In this document: positions 17,296 through 26,767 of the stretch, one piece after another
How the letters are laid out: each line of letters opens with the position of its first letter
How positions within the stretch are numbered: the first letter of the stretch is position 1
Assembly: GCF_001704615.3 (NCBI RefSeq)
Contig: NZ_CP029397.2
Coordinates: forward strand, 1,984,001 to 2,048,000
Direction of reading: 5' to 3'
Origin: Acinetobacter defluvii
GTDB taxonomy: Bacteria > Pseudomonadota > Gammaproteobacteria > Pseudomonadales > Moraxellaceae
DNA: 64,000 nt
Notes under the pieces: generated by a model
Databases searched by the model: none
What the model saw: the letters and a program-made list of their open reading frames with translations, nothing else
Told to the model about the DNA's origin: nothing
Program-made: the position numbers and the translations under genes

Positions 17296-20265
17296 TTAAA
17301 CTCCAAACTGTAAAGCACAAGTCAGTGCTGTTTGTGCTGCTAAAACATCTTGCTCTGCTGCCTTTGCTTCAGCATCTAATTCATCCAAACGCTCACGCAA
17401 AGTCATTGTAATTTCTTCCACCTCACCATCAGGTTTGGTACGAGAAACAGTAATTTGCTGATCAGGATTATTAGTAATAATTTCTAAAGCTGCTTTTTCT
17501 TCAGGTGATTCACCAAATAAACTGCCTTGGCGTGGATCTCCCATTGCTTCCACTTCATTAATTTTGGATTGAATGTTGTCACCAATAGCTTTGGCACTTC
17601 GCTTATTGCTGTCAAAAACATTGAGGAAGTCACGTGCACCTGCAGATAAACCATCATCGATGAGCTGACCCTGATCAAGATAGTCACGGATATTTGAACC
17701 ACTAGCTTTAATGTCGCTGTATTTTTGCGTGGCTTGCGCTAGATCAGATGCAATTGTATTTTGATGTCTACCGCCTTGCTTCACTAAATCTGCAAGCTGT
17801 GCGAGTTGTGGTGCAGCACGAAGCAAAGAATTTAAAATATTTTTCCCATCTTCATCAAGATTTTCAGCAAGTCGTGTCACAAGGTTGGAATCACCGTAAG
17901 TGCGTTGCACCAGGGCAGATTCAATACGCCGTTTTCCTTCTTGTGATAAACGTCCTTCAGGTGTGATTGCTGTTGCACGCTCTGACTGTGGAAGTTGATC
18001 AACAAAGCCCCGAACAAAGTCCATAGAACTCTCGAGATTGATCGAACCATCATTATTGATCTTTAAAAGTGAGGAATCAGGTAAACGATCAGCATCTGTT
18101 TTTGCCCGTTCCGTTGCGCTGAATTGTGCTACATCACTTTGATTTGCAAGCTTTGCGAAGTCTGCACGATTTGTATCAGTCAAGCGTGTACGCACTAAAA
18201 CTGGGTTTTCAATACCTGAAATATCAAGTCCTCGAGCTGCTGCAAAATCACTTACAAATTGTCGATATGCTTCTGCTTTACCTGTTTCATAAGCACGATT
18301 AATCGCCAATGTTCGACCATTGCCCGATTCAACAACATTATCAAAACCAATAATTGGTGCGCCGTCTGACAACTTGTAAGATTCACCCAGTAATTCAGGT
18401 TTTAAGTCGTTGGCCATGCTTTCAATTTGTTGGCGTGATGCTTCACGTGTCCGATCACGTGGCTGTAGTTCGGCTGGATAACGTGGATTTACACCATAAG
18501 CCGTATCATTTGATGCGATTAGCTCACCCAAAGGTTTCACATCATAGGATACGTCATAGCTGGTATTGTCCATTGCATGTACAGTCTGAATATTTGAACC
18601 ATCACCACCATATTTTTTAGCAATATCATTCCATCTTTTTTGATATTTTGCTTTCACTTGCCCGACGGTCATACCATTAAAGCCATGTGACTTGGTGATA
18701 CTTGCCCCTTGTTCTGCTGCAGTAATCATTCGACCTGTTTTTTTATTCTTATATGTTTTACTCCAACGTGTGGCCACATTAACAAACAACTCATCATCAC
18801 CAGCTTTTAAGAATACGGGACCACCACCTTCACCAAAGAAATGCATGAAGTACACTTCAAGCCCTGACGGATCACGATTAAATTTATTTTTAAATATTTT
18901 GGCATTGTGTTGGTAATAGTTTAAGCCAGCACGAATCTGGTCGTTACCATTCCATCGATCACCACCGCCCATTGAATCAAATGTGCTATCAAGTGTTTGG
19001 TATAAACCTTTGGCACTTGAAAGCAACTTTCCATTTCTATCCTTGGGTTGGATTTTAGGATCAAACGTGCCACCTGTTTCAATGTGAGAAATAACCACCG
19101 CATTGATGGGGTCAATACCACGCTTTTCTGCTTCAGTTGCGATTGTTTTTGCCCAAGGCTTGTTGGTATAGCTTGCAACTCTTGAAGCAGTTAAAACTAT
19201 TGTTTTGGGTGCACCTTGCACGTTATGAGGTACATTGACAGGTTGGCCACTTTCAATTTGCGATCGTGCAGTATCTAAATTGACTAAATTATTATTGTGC
19301 TGGATTGGATCTGTCGTGCGTACTGGTGTTGAGATATTATCTAAATCAAGCTCGTTAGCAACTAAGGTATGTTCTGCTAGATCTTGCCGTGCTAGTGCGG
19401 TGTCTGCATCTAATGACTGTATTTCAGCATCTACACTTTCATTTAAATTACGTTGCTGAATATGTTTTAAACCACGTGCACCACCAAAAAATATAGTATT
19501 TAGAATAAAGTTTGTTCCTACACTCTGTTTGGTAATTTCATAATATTTGGCTTGTTGGTCATACCCTGCTGATTCTAAAATATCACCACTAACCCATTGT
19601 CCGGCGGTCATGATCCCAGTCGCACCGCCGATGGATAACCCTGCATCAGCAAGCAAACCTTTTGTACCTTTAAAACCATAAGTGATGGGTAAAGCAGTCG
19701 CACCACCTGCAATGACACCATCGGTCAAAGCAACTTTTAATGCAGTACCCTCATCAACTCCTTTGGTTGTAAGGTTGTCATATACGAAATTTGTTTCAGA
19801 TAAACCTGTTGTACTAGCTGCACCAATAACACCTAATGGTGAACCTAGAACAGCACGAGTTACATAGTCACCAAGTGAAAAACCAATATTCCCAATAGTT
19901 CCTGTGTTTTCTGCATCTTGAAGCTGCTCAATCTCAGATACCAATGCTTGTTTTCTGACTTTGTTTTTAGCTTCATGTACTTCACTAAATGACGGATCTG
20001 CGACATTGATACCACCATCAATGCCGTTTTTTTCAATATCCTCATAAGCATATTGCACATGGTCTTTAATGCGCTCAAAAGGTTTTGCAACTGTATCAAT
20101 AACCTTAATTGTCCCTGCAACCATGCCTTTAGGAACTGCCAATGCAGCCCCATCCCATAAACCAGGTGTTTTTTGTTGCGTAGGTTTATGAGCGATACCA
20201 ATAGCATTTAATGTATCTACTTGTTGTTGTTCTTCGCCTGAAAACTCAGATAGCCAATTACTCAT
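17296..20265 (-). CDS. Internal virion protein with lytic transglycosylase and ParB-like domains
   Basis: In 989 residues, three parts can be seen. Residues 120-270 hold glycine-rich hydrophobic helices. Residues 370-500 form an SLT-type transglycosylase domain with likely catalytic Glu 396 (VISHIETGG) and the following AKGLYQ motif. Residues 570-720 resemble the DdrB-like ParB domain of phage core proteins (QPRDRTREASRQQI, then FDNVVESGNGRTLAINRA). Such proteins are ejected with the genome and open the peptidoglycan. The start overlaps the previous gene by four bases. The role of the ParB-like part is unknown. Confidence 0.8.
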   Translation of the reverse strand: MSNWLSEFSGEEQQQVDTLNAIGIAHKPTQQKTPGLWDGAALAVPKGMVAGTIKVIDTVAKPFERIKDHVQYAYEDIEKNGIDGGINVADPSFSEVHEAKNKVRKQALVSEIEQLQDAENTGTIGNIGFSLGDYVTRAVLGSPLGVIGAASTTGLSETNFVYDNLTTKGVDEGTALKVALTDGVIAGGATALPITYGFKGTKGLLADAGLSIGGATGIMTAGQWVSGDILESAGYDQQAKYYEITKQSVGTNFILNTIFFGGARGLKHIQQRNLNESVDAEIQSLDADTALARQDLAEHTLVANELDLDNISTPVRTTDPIQHNNNLVNLDTARSQIESGQPVNVPHNVQGAPKTIVLTASRVASYTNKPWAKTIATEAEKRGIDPINAVVISHIETGGTFDPKIQPKDRNGKLLSSAKGLYQTLDSTFDSMGGGDRWNGNDQIRAGLNYYQHNAKIFKNKFNRDPSGLEVYFMHFFGEGGGPVFLKAGDDELFVNVATRWSKTYKNKKTGRMITAAEQGASITKSHGFNGMTVGQVKAKYQKRWNDIAKKYGGDGSNIQTVHAMDNTSYDVSYDVKPLGELIASNDTAYGVNPRYPAELQPRDRTREASRQQIESMANDLKPELLGESYKLSDGAPIIGFDNVVESGNGRTLAINRAYETGKAEAYRQFVSDFAAARGLDISGIENPVLVRTRLTDTNRADFAKLANQSDVAQFSATERAKTDADRLPDSSLLKINNDGSINLESSMDFVRGFVDQLPQSERATAITPEGRLSQEGKRRIESALVQRTYGDSNLVTRLAENLDEDGKNILNSLLRAAPQLAQLADLVKQGGRHQNTIASDLAQATQKYSDIKASGSNIRDYLDQGQLIDDGLSAGARDFLNVFDSNKRSAKAIGDNIQSKINEVEAMGDPRQGSLFGESPEEKAALEIITNNPDQQITVSRTKPDGEVEEITMTLRERLDELDAEAKAAEQDVLAAQTALTCALQFGV

Positions 20266-22301
20266 TTGGTTTTACCTTTCATGTTAATTCGCCAAACAAC
20301 ACCATTCACAATCAATGGATTGCCACGTGCATTGACTAAATCATATTGAATTTCACCTTTTGCTGAGCGCTGATCTGAGCGTCTTAAACGTAACGATTCA
20401 AGATCATTCACATTAATATTGGTTTTAGATGAAATGTATTTAAGACCAGATGTGACATTGGCTTCAAAAGCATCATTTGCCATACCGTAGGGTTTGGAAA
20501 CCTTCCATTTTTCATTGCCAAATTTAAGATCCTGTTCATACACACCACCTGTCGCCAAACTTAGTGCAGTACTTAAAGCAGTTTTACTTATGTCATCTTT
20601 GTCTTTGTGTTGGTAATTATCGCGTTCAACTAAATGTGCATAGATAGATTTAAAGCCAGCAAAGGTCATATTTGCAGTTTGGCCACTTGCTGAATTTCCT
20701 ACATACTTATTAAATTCTTGTTTTAATAACTCATCTTTAGGCATGATCATTTGCTTATTTTTAAGTGCTTGCGTGCCACTAATAATGGCGGTTGCTACAT
20801 CCTCTCCTTCAGTGGATTTATAACCATTTAAACGAGCGATTCCAGCCAAAATATAAGACTGATCACCCCCACCCAATTGCCCTAATGTTGCACCCCAAAT
20901 TTTATGGCCATTCGGCAACCCTTTAGACTGACCAATCAAACTGCCAATAAAATTAAGCTTTCCATTCACACCAAGACTTTCAAAAGCCTGCTTTGCTTCT
21001 GGCAGATCTTCACTAGAAATGGGCTGGAGTTTAATGTTGGCATCTTTTAAAGCAATTTGATTCACGCCGTTTTCAACTGCTTTTTTAGCAAATGATCCTG
21101 AATCTGTTTTTAATTCTGCTGCAGTCAAATCGTGTGGTTGTAAACCTGCTTCACGTACTGCTTGGTTTGGATTGTCTTTGATTGTGCCAAGTTTATCGCG
21201 ATAGATTTCTTCATAAACAGCCAGTACTTTTTCTTCAGTCTGAGCATCAGTAGAAGAACTATTTTTCATTTTGGCTTTTTGCTGATTGATCATTGCCAAT
21301 TGATCACTTGTTTTTAAGCGACTGAACTTTTGAAAATTTTCAGACTGTGCTTTATAAAATTGATACTCACCTTCATATTCAGTACCTGCAACAGATGTAC
21401 CTACATTTGATGCATATTCAGAATCTATTGCACGACCAGTCAAGACATTGGCTTTAAAGTCGCTAAAAACCTTACCTGCCATTGTGACACGCTTGTTTTC
21501 TTCAACTTGTTTTTGTTGATTCAGTGCATCGATACGGCTTAAAACTTGTTTTTGTTTATCCTGAATTGTTGGTCCATCAACATAGGCATACTGACCACCA
21601 CGTAAATCAGTCAGTAAACCGTTCAGTTCTTCAACACTTCCATTTTCTAAAGCTGTATTAATGCGCCCATCAATCGACATTAAATTACGTGTTGTGTTGT
21701 ATTTTTGACGATAAGCAGCTTTATCAGATTCAGGTAAATTCGAGTTTGTTAAATAAGTTTCAAGATATTCACGTCCTTTTTGCTCATCATAACGCGTCGC
21801 AATATCAAAAGAACGATCAACCAACTGCGATGACTTTTGCAGATCTGCACGTAACTGCAGTGGTAAAAAATCATTTTCTTGACGCTGAATATTATCGTTC
21901 CAATATGCATCTAGCTCATGCTTAGAATGCATTGGAAGTGTGGGTGCAAACTCATCGTATTTCGTTTTTGACCAAGTTTGCAGTTGTGTTTTACCTTCTT
22001 CAGCGCTGATTACACCTTTGGAAACTTGGTCTTTGATCGATACAACCTGATCACTCATTTCTGTTGTAAGTACATTATCAAGTTTTATCTTGGCTTCATC
22101 AGTCGCTAACTTATCGTGATATAGCGCAATTTGCTTCTGTTGCGCTTCTTTTTCACGTTGCTGTTGATCAAGCTGTTGTGCAACTTGCGATACATTTTGC
22201 AGTGAATTAGCGATCATCTGACCGCTTTGGGATTGTGGTAATTGAGTCCGTTCAGCCTGTGGCATAGACTGACCGAAATTACCCATCGGGATTCTAGCCA
22301 T
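20262..22301 (-). CDS. Internal virion protein, coiled-coil rich, 679 aa
   Basis: The start at 22301 is used because it follows GGTGGAAATA and overlaps the stop of the gene before (TAATG). The protein is almost wholly helical with Gln- and Lys-rich coiled coil around residues 35-60 (QQLDQQQREKEAQQKQ). It occupies the middle place in the group of three large proteins that make the inner core of podovirus heads (T7 gp15 position). No enzyme motif is visible. Assignment rests on order, size and composition. Confidence 0.65.
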   Translation of the reverse strand: MARIPMGNFGQSMPQAERTQLPQSQSGQMIANSLQNVSQVAQQLDQQQREKEAQQKQIALYHDKLATDEAKIKLDNVLTTEMSDQVVSIKDQVSKGVISAEEGKTQLQTWSKTKYDEFAPTLPMHSKHELDAYWNDNIQRQENDFLPLQLRADLQKSSQLVDRSFDIATRYDEQKGREYLETYLTNSNLPESDKAAYRQKYNTTRNLMSIDGRINTALENGSVEELNGLLTDLRGGQYAYVDGPTIQDKQKQVLSRIDALNQQKQVEENKRVTMAGKVFSDFKANVLTGRAIDSEYASNVGTSVAGTEYEGEYQFYKAQSENFQKFSRLKTSDQLAMINQQKAKMKNSSSTDAQTEEKVLAVYEEIYRDKLGTIKDNPNQAVREAGLQPHDLTAAELKTDSGSFAKKAVENGVNQIALKDANIKLQPISSEDLPEAKQAFESLGVNGKLNFIGSLIGQSKGLPNGHKIWGATLGQLGGGDQSYILAGIARLNGYKSTEGEDVATAIISGTQALKNKQMIMPKDELLKQEFNKYVGNSASGQTANMTFAGFKSIYAHLVERDNYQHKDKDDISKTALSTALSLATGGVYEQDLKFGNEKWKVSKPYGMANDAFEANVTSGLKYISSKTNINVNDLESLRLRRSDQRSAKGEIQYDLVNARGNPLIVNGVVWRINMKGKTK

Positions 22302-22738
22302 TATTTCCACCCACCTTGTGCTTTAGCTTGACCACTTGCACCAGCCGAGACTGTATTTAAAACACCTGTGGCTGCTGCAGTATTCGCATCACTACGATAA
22401 ACACTTGCTGCTGCTTTTAATTTTTGAGATGAATTAAACCCAGTTAAACGTGCCATCTCTTCGTCATACAATCCGTCACGCTCAATTTGATCGTTAATTA
22501 CAACCGAAGTACCTTCGTTCACATCAAGTCCATTTTCCGCAGCTGCTGCACGTGCTGCTGATTGCACCTTCTCTTTTTGTTTGCGAATACGCTCAGCTTC
22601 GACACGCCCTTGTTTTACTTGCGCCTCTGCATCTGCTTCCGCTTGTTCTGCTGCTGTTTTATTTGATGAGTATGCAGAATATCCACTGATTGCAGCACCT
22701 GCTACGGCTGCAACTGCTGCTACGGCTGCCCATGACAT
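22301..22738 (-). CDS. Small internal virion protein (T7 gp14-like position), 145 aa
   Basis: The N-terminal 25 residues are an Ala/Val-rich hydrophobic helix (VAAVAAVAGAAISGYSAYSS), followed by a long charged helix and then an Ala-rich tail. This make-up is shared by internal virion protein A / gp14-type proteins that form the outer-membrane channel during DNA ejection. It begins inside the preceding cupin-like gene (19-base overlap) and ends at the start of the next core gene. Confidence 0.65.
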   Translation of the reverse strand: MSWAAVAAVAAVAGAAISGYSAYSSNKTAAEQAEADAEAQVKQGRVEAERIRKQKEKVQSAARAAAAENGLDVNEGTSVVINDQIERDGLYDEEMARLTGFNSSQKLKAAASVYRSDANTAAATGVLNTVSAGASGQAKAQGGWK

Positions 22739-23223
22739 AATGTAAACTCCTTAAAGTTGTGACCAATAGATTTTAAGAAGTCGTCAATATCCTCATCCGG
22801 GACAATGACTTCTTTTTCAATTTCCTCTAAATCTGTGCTGTTCGTGGGGTGCACGGTGATCCATGAACTATCTTCGTGAAAATAGCCAATACGTTTTGTG
22901 CCAGGCATGGATTTTAAAACCACTGGTGCTTTTAATAATTCAATACCGTTTTCGGTTACCACGGTTAATGAGCCTTTAAGCAAAATATTCATGTGCTCAG
23001 TCCGATGCATCTTACTTACAACGAGCGTTCCAGCCTTGGCATCCATCTGACGCATATAAACACCGGGAGCAAAATGATTCTGAATAGGCACATCGATTAA
23101 TTCAGCATGTTCGGTCACTTGTTGCTGCACATTACGCACAACATCGATGTAAGCTTTGTTATGAATGTCACCCAAGATTTGTGTTAAAAGCGCCGTATTA
23201 TCTGGTGAAATAATTTCTGACAT
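22720..23223 (-). CDS. Cupin-like phage protein, 167 aa
   Basis: The middle part (about 50-125) has the alternating strands of a small cupin barrel, with HMNILLKGSLTVVTENG and a later GYFHEDSSWITVHPT segment. The metal-binding histidine pattern is only partly visible. It lies among tail and core genes, two bases after the acetyltransferase-like gene. Similar small genes occur in the structural regions of other temperate podoviruses, but I know no proven function. A virion or chaperone role is possible. Confidence 0.5.
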   Translation of the reverse strand: MSEIISPDNTALLTQILGDIHNKAYIDVVRNVQQQVTEHAELIDVPIQNHFAPGVYMRQMDAKAGTLVVSKMHRTEHMNILLKGSLTVVTENGIELLKAPVVLKSMPGTKRIGYFHEDSSWITVHPTNSTDLEEIEKEVIVPDEDIDDFLKSIGHNFKEFTLCHGQP

Positions 23224-23225
23224 GT

Positions 23226-23675
23226 TTATAGCTCCATATCCAAAACTGTGCCGTATTGCTTAAATCCAAAGTGTTCATACAAACGAATACAGCCTTTTGA
23301 CTCCACATCTGTTGTGGTACCACACTGGATTCGATTCGCACCCATACCAGCCGCCCACCCAATAAAAGTTTGGATCAGTAGATATGCAGCACGTGTTTTA
23401 CGGAATTCAGGAAGTACATACATCACATGATCAATGGCAATTTTTTGATTGTTAAACCAGTCTTTACCCATGCTACCTGCAAAGCCTGCAATCACTTTTC
23501 GGCGACTCTCAATGACAAAAATAACGCCTTGGCCATTAATCAAACTTTCAAAATGTTGCTGTGCTTCTTGTGCAATAAATTCACGATTTTTATAGTTTGG
23601 TGACTCTTGGACAAAGGCTGCTCCAAACTTTAATAAAATTGGTATGTCATTCAGTGTTGCTACACGTATTTTCAT
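23226..23675 (-). CDS. GNAT-family N-acetyltransferase-like protein
   Basis: A compact 149-residue GNAT fold: strand-helix start (IRVATLNDIPILLKFG), central DHVMYVLPEFRKTRAAYLL with the acetyl-CoA-binding turn region, and the C-terminal CIRLYEHFGFKQYG element typical of the family. It would transfer an acetyl group to an unknown target. It is placed between tail tube B and the cupin-like gene and has the same strand and short spacing as the structural genes, so it is part of the late operon and not a later insertion. Confidence 0.75.
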   Translation of the reverse strand: MKIRVATLNDIPILLKFGAAFVQESPNYKNREFIAQEAQQHFESLINGQGVIFVIESRRKVIAGFAGSMGKDWFNNQKIAIDHVMYVLPEFRKTRAAYLLIQTFIGWAAGMGANRIQCGTTTDVESKGCIRLYEHFGFKQYGTVLDMEL

Positions 23676-23677
23676 GA

Positions 23678-25759
23678 CTAACGCTCATTGATTGAAATAT
23701 CGATAGCTATAGCTTGCAGATGAAATGGCAACGGTTTGTCGTGTGTTATCGTGAGTTTTACGTCATAGAGATCTGACCAGTCTCCACCCTCATACAAGTG
23801 CCGACCAGTAAAAGGCTTTTGTGAATTAATGGGTGATTCAGGAAAGGTATAAAGCTCTAAAATTTCACCGTTTAATTTAGGTGCTTGTGTCTTATAAAAG
23901 AAAAGCCAAACACACTGGATTTTTGCTTTATTCGATAAGGATGATTGTGGTACCTGTGTCAATTCAGGTGGAAATAAATCAACTTCAGAAGTAAATCCCT
24001 GTCCAACATAGTAAGTTTTTTGAGTTTTATCAGTGATGTTATTTAGCGTGTATTGATCCCCGTTTTTCTTGTAATCAATGTAGAACTGAAAAGTATTTGA
24101 AGATTGATAAACAGCTAAATTTTCAAGAAAGTTATATTGCAGATTATCAAAAGTATCACCCGTCATTGTTATTGTGCGTTGACAGTCCGTGTATGCATTA
24201 AAAGACAGTTCTTCTAACACTACCTTACCCTTCCGATTGATCAGCATATAACAATAATCTGAACCCAATTCGGTTGGGATTGAACACATGGATAGTGCCG
24301 CACCACCAAAATCATGTTGTGCCCAAGCAATTACTTCTTGCTCTCGATTGAATGTAATACTGGCAACTTTGCCGTCACCCAAAACTAACCATACAAGCGA
24401 TTCAGGTTCTTGCTGATACGTTGCTTCACTTATTCCTTTATGCATTTCACCAATATGCCCAGCGACCGCACTCACCTCAGGCGATACCAGTCCGTCAACC
24501 TCATATCGATACGACAATGCACGTAAACGTTCACCGCCACGCTGTACAAATAAAATCTCATTACCCACTCGACAAGGACGTGTTAAGGGGTATGCTCCAT
24601 AGGCCGTGTTTTCATCCACTTGTACGGTTGTTGGTGAAAGTGCCCCCTCAGATCCAATGAGAAATTCAGCACCACTAGTTAGCGCGACTAATCCTTTTTG
24701 TGGTACCAAGAATGTGATTGAGTCAGACTGATCGGAAGATGAAACAACACTAAAAGCGTCAGCATCGTCAGTTGTTTCTAAAAAGTTGGTTGTGTTACCA
24801 ATACGGCTGAACCAAATTTTATTCGGAAACTTTCGAGTATTTGCGAAAACTAGACGCTGTTTAAAGTAAGTACAGCACTTTGGGTAACCTAAAGTTGCGT
24901 TAAATGCTGCAGTCTTTAGCACCCAAGATTTAGCAATCGCTTGAACGACTGCAGTTAATTCAACAACAACCTCTCCCATCACCTTTCCAGGATCTACGAT
25001 TTGAGTGATACGGACATGACCGCCGTTGATTTCAACAATTGCGCCTAGATGTGCACTAGTGAATACATTTGCTTCTGATCCCGTCACCTCATCCCAATCT
25101 GCATTGTTCACGGTGGGTGCTGAATTAGTGTTATCAGTGACCGCACGCCATGTTTTGTTTGCATAAATCACACGGTCATTCTGAAAATAAGTGACTGTGT
25201 TTGACCACGTTGGATATTCAGCTGCAATCAATGAGATGGTCATTCCCAATTCCTTATCGCTTGGTGTTAAAGCGACGTTTGGTGTTGTAGTCACCTCATC
25301 AATTGGGGGAATATCAAATGACATCGCCCGAAATTCCCAATTGCTAAAGTCCTCCGAGCATTCAAGCAAATGGACTGGATACGATTGATGTGTAAAGTAC
25401 ATGACATAACGTGTATGCACATAATGCAGCTCTAACGTTGCAGCAGCTAAATAAGGGGTGATAAGTGTTTTGATCACTGTATTTGTTCTTGGGTCATACA
25501 CCAATAACATTTTTTCTTTCAAAATAATTAAGTAAGCATCTTTTGATGTGCTAACAAAGGGTAAAAGCCGTTTAGCACCATCCATAATTGAGCGAAAATA
25601 TGTGCCTGGTCTTTTCTTTACCCCACCTTCAATCAATGGAATAACATTCAAAAGCTTGCGTGCGCCGTTCGAGTACTGTGCTACATCGGTTCGAGTACTT
25701 AAAATTGGTGACAACTCACCAGAGCTAAAATTATTTTTAATTAGGCTGTATTTAGGCAT
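23678..25759 (-). CDS. Tail tubular protein B-like (nozzle/stabilisation) protein
   Basis: A 693-residue beta-rich protein that begins NFSSGELSPILSTRTDVAQY, the characteristic opening of podovirus tail tube B/nozzle proteins; the GGVKKRPGTYF motif follows at about 45-55. Such proteins form the end of the short tail through which DNA passes. The order tail tube A then B is the same as in T7-like phages. The start overlaps the stop of the preceding gene by one base. Confidence 0.82.
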   Translation of the reverse strand: MPKYSLIKNNFSSGELSPILSTRTDVAQYSNGARKLLNVIPLIEGGVKKRPGTYFRSIMDGAKRLLPFVSTSKDAYLIILKEKMLLVYDPRTNTVIKTLITPYLAAATLELHYVHTRYVMYFTHQSYPVHLLECSEDFSNWEFRAMSFDIPPIDEVTTTPNVALTPSDKELGMTISLIAAEYPTWSNTVTYFQNDRVIYANKTWRAVTDNTNSAPTVNNADWDEVTGSEANVFTSAHLGAIVEINGGHVRITQIVDPGKVMGEVVVELTAVVQAIAKSWVLKTAAFNATLGYPKCCTYFKQRLVFANTRKFPNKIWFSRIGNTTNFLETTDDADAFSVVSSSDQSDSITFLVPQKGLVALTSGAEFLIGSEGALSPTTVQVDENTAYGAYPLTRPCRVGNEILFVQRGGERLRALSYRYEVDGLVSPEVSAVAGHIGEMHKGISEATYQQEPESLVWLVLGDGKVASITFNREQEVIAWAQHDFGGAALSMCSIPTELGSDYCYMLINRKGKVVLEELSFNAYTDCQRTITMTGDTFDNLQYNFLENLAVYQSSNTFQFYIDYKKNGDQYTLNNITDKTQKTYYVGQGFTSEVDLFPPELTQVPQSSLSNKAKIQCVWLFFYKTQAPKLNGEILELYTFPESPINSQKPFTGRHLYEGGDWSDLYDVKLTITHDKPLPFHLQAIAIDISINER

Positions 25760-26322
25760 TAGTAGCGCACTCCAATTAATGAAGTACTGTCGTAATCATC
25801 ACTAAAGCTTTGACTTGGTCGTTCTTGACCATTGATTGCACGTGCTTGTTTTAATGTCACTTGAAGCTTTTGCCAAGCACTATCAGCTTCTGCATTACTA
25901 CCCGTTGTTGCTTTGGCTAATTTTGAAGCCATGTAATAAATCATGCTCTCAGTGAGCAATGAATCCCATGTTTGTTCATTATCATTATCAAAAACATAGA
26001 CCAAATTAATGATATTTGTGTTCGCCAAGATGTGTCTATTTTCAATTTCAAACTCTTTTGTACCAGCATCAATCAAACGCATAAAATCCTTAGGTAAAAC
26101 AAATGCATTGGCATAACCAAAGCTTGGATAAGTTGAAATTGGTGCGAGTTGAATACGTTTTTTAGCACATGACCAAGGATGCATACGCAGCAATGCTTTA
26201 CGTGTTTGATCATAAATCGTGGCACATCGTCTGGCACTGTGACTTGCTTCATCAAATGAAATGATTGATTTAGAACCAATCATATTCAGCGCTTCATTAC
26301 AGATAGATACTTTTGTAGACAT
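25759..26322 (-). CDS. Tail tubular protein A-like (adaptor) protein
   Basis: The 187-residue protein starts at ATG 26322 (STKVSICNEALNMIGSK), the usual start of the gp11-like tail tube A family. The hallmark RRCATIYDQTRKALLRMHPWSCA segment at about 30-52 is shared by the family. It attaches tail tube B to the portal. The upstream in-frame region to 26352 is a hairpin plus T-tract and is not likely translated. No good ribosome binding site lies outside that hairpin. Confidence 0.82.
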   Translation of the reverse strand: MSTKVSICNEALNMIGSKSIISFDEASHSARRCATIYDQTRKALLRMHPWSCAKKRIQLAPISTYPSFGYANAFVLPKDFMRLIDAGTKEFEIENRHILANTNIINLVYVFDNDNEQTWDSLLTESMIYYMASKLAKATTGSNAEADSAWQKLQVTLKQARAINGQERPSQSFSDDYDSTSLIGVRY

Positions 26323-26363
26323 AATAAAAATCCCAATCATTTTGAACATCATGACTGGGATTT
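26323..26363 (-). promoter_or_regulatory. Hairpin plus T-tract abutting the tail tube A gene
   Basis: On the minus strand, 26351-26363 pairs with 26328-26340 (13 bp with one G-U pair), followed by TTTTTATT and the ATG at 26322. The G-U pair would be an A-C mismatch in plus-strand RNA, so the structure is for minus-strand transcripts. Like the hairpins before 14698 and 30916, it leaves no free ribosome binding site. Confidence 0.6.
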
Positions 26364-26382
26364 AATGTGGTTCGGTTGGGTG

Positions 26383-26703
26383 TTAAAGCTTGTTCTGAGA
26401 AGCAAACAAACGATAGCCTTCTAATTCCCACAGCTTAGATTGCGCTTTTTTATATGCGTCATCACGTGCCATATGGAAGCCGATTTCTTCATCAAAATTT
26501 GCTTTATTTACACACGCACTAAAACCAGTAGCTAAAAAGAAACTACCATCAAGAAATGCATGTACAAATGTTGAAGTTGTACCACCTGGCTGCATAACAG
26601 GAACAAATGTTACACGTTCCATCAATGCGTTAATTTGATCAGCGGTTACACGTGGTGCTACTGCTTTTGCTGCTAACTCTTGTTCTGTAATACCTTTAAT
26701 CAT
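26383..26703 (-). CDS. Gp49 family phage protein (Phage_gp49_66)
   Basis: A 106-residue protein with the gp49 pattern: RVTADQINALMERVTF, then a strand with GFSACVNKANFDEEIGFHMAR (the conserved SAC-x-NFD-x-GxxxA) and a C-terminal KLWELEGYRLF. The family is found in many tailed phages near the capsid genes and has no firmly known function. Here it lies between the capsid and tail tube A and is bordered on both sides by hairpins. Confidence 0.75.
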   Translation of the reverse strand: MIKGITEQELAAKAVAPRVTADQINALMERVTFVPVMQPGGTTSTFVHAFLDGSFFLATGFSACVNKANFDEEIGFHMARDDAYKKAQSKLWELEGYRLFASQNKL

Positions 26704-26726
26704 TTCACTTTCCTATCTTAAATAAT

Positions 26727-26761
26727 AAAAAAGCCCTGCACCTCGCCAGAAGATGCAGAGC
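26727..26761 (-). terminator. Terminator after the major capsid gene
   Basis: The minus strand pairs TGCAGAGC region 26754-26761 with 26733-26740 (one G-U pair), and six T bases follow. It sits six bases after the capsid stop and likely reduces read-through into the lower tail genes, giving more capsid product. Confidence 0.65.
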
Positions 26762-26767
26762 AAAAAC

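Noticed and set aside
22720..23675. Cupin-like and GNAT genes as a metabolic cargo insertion
   Set aside because: They have the same strand, spacing and base composition as adjacent virion genes, so they appear to be part of the normal late operon.
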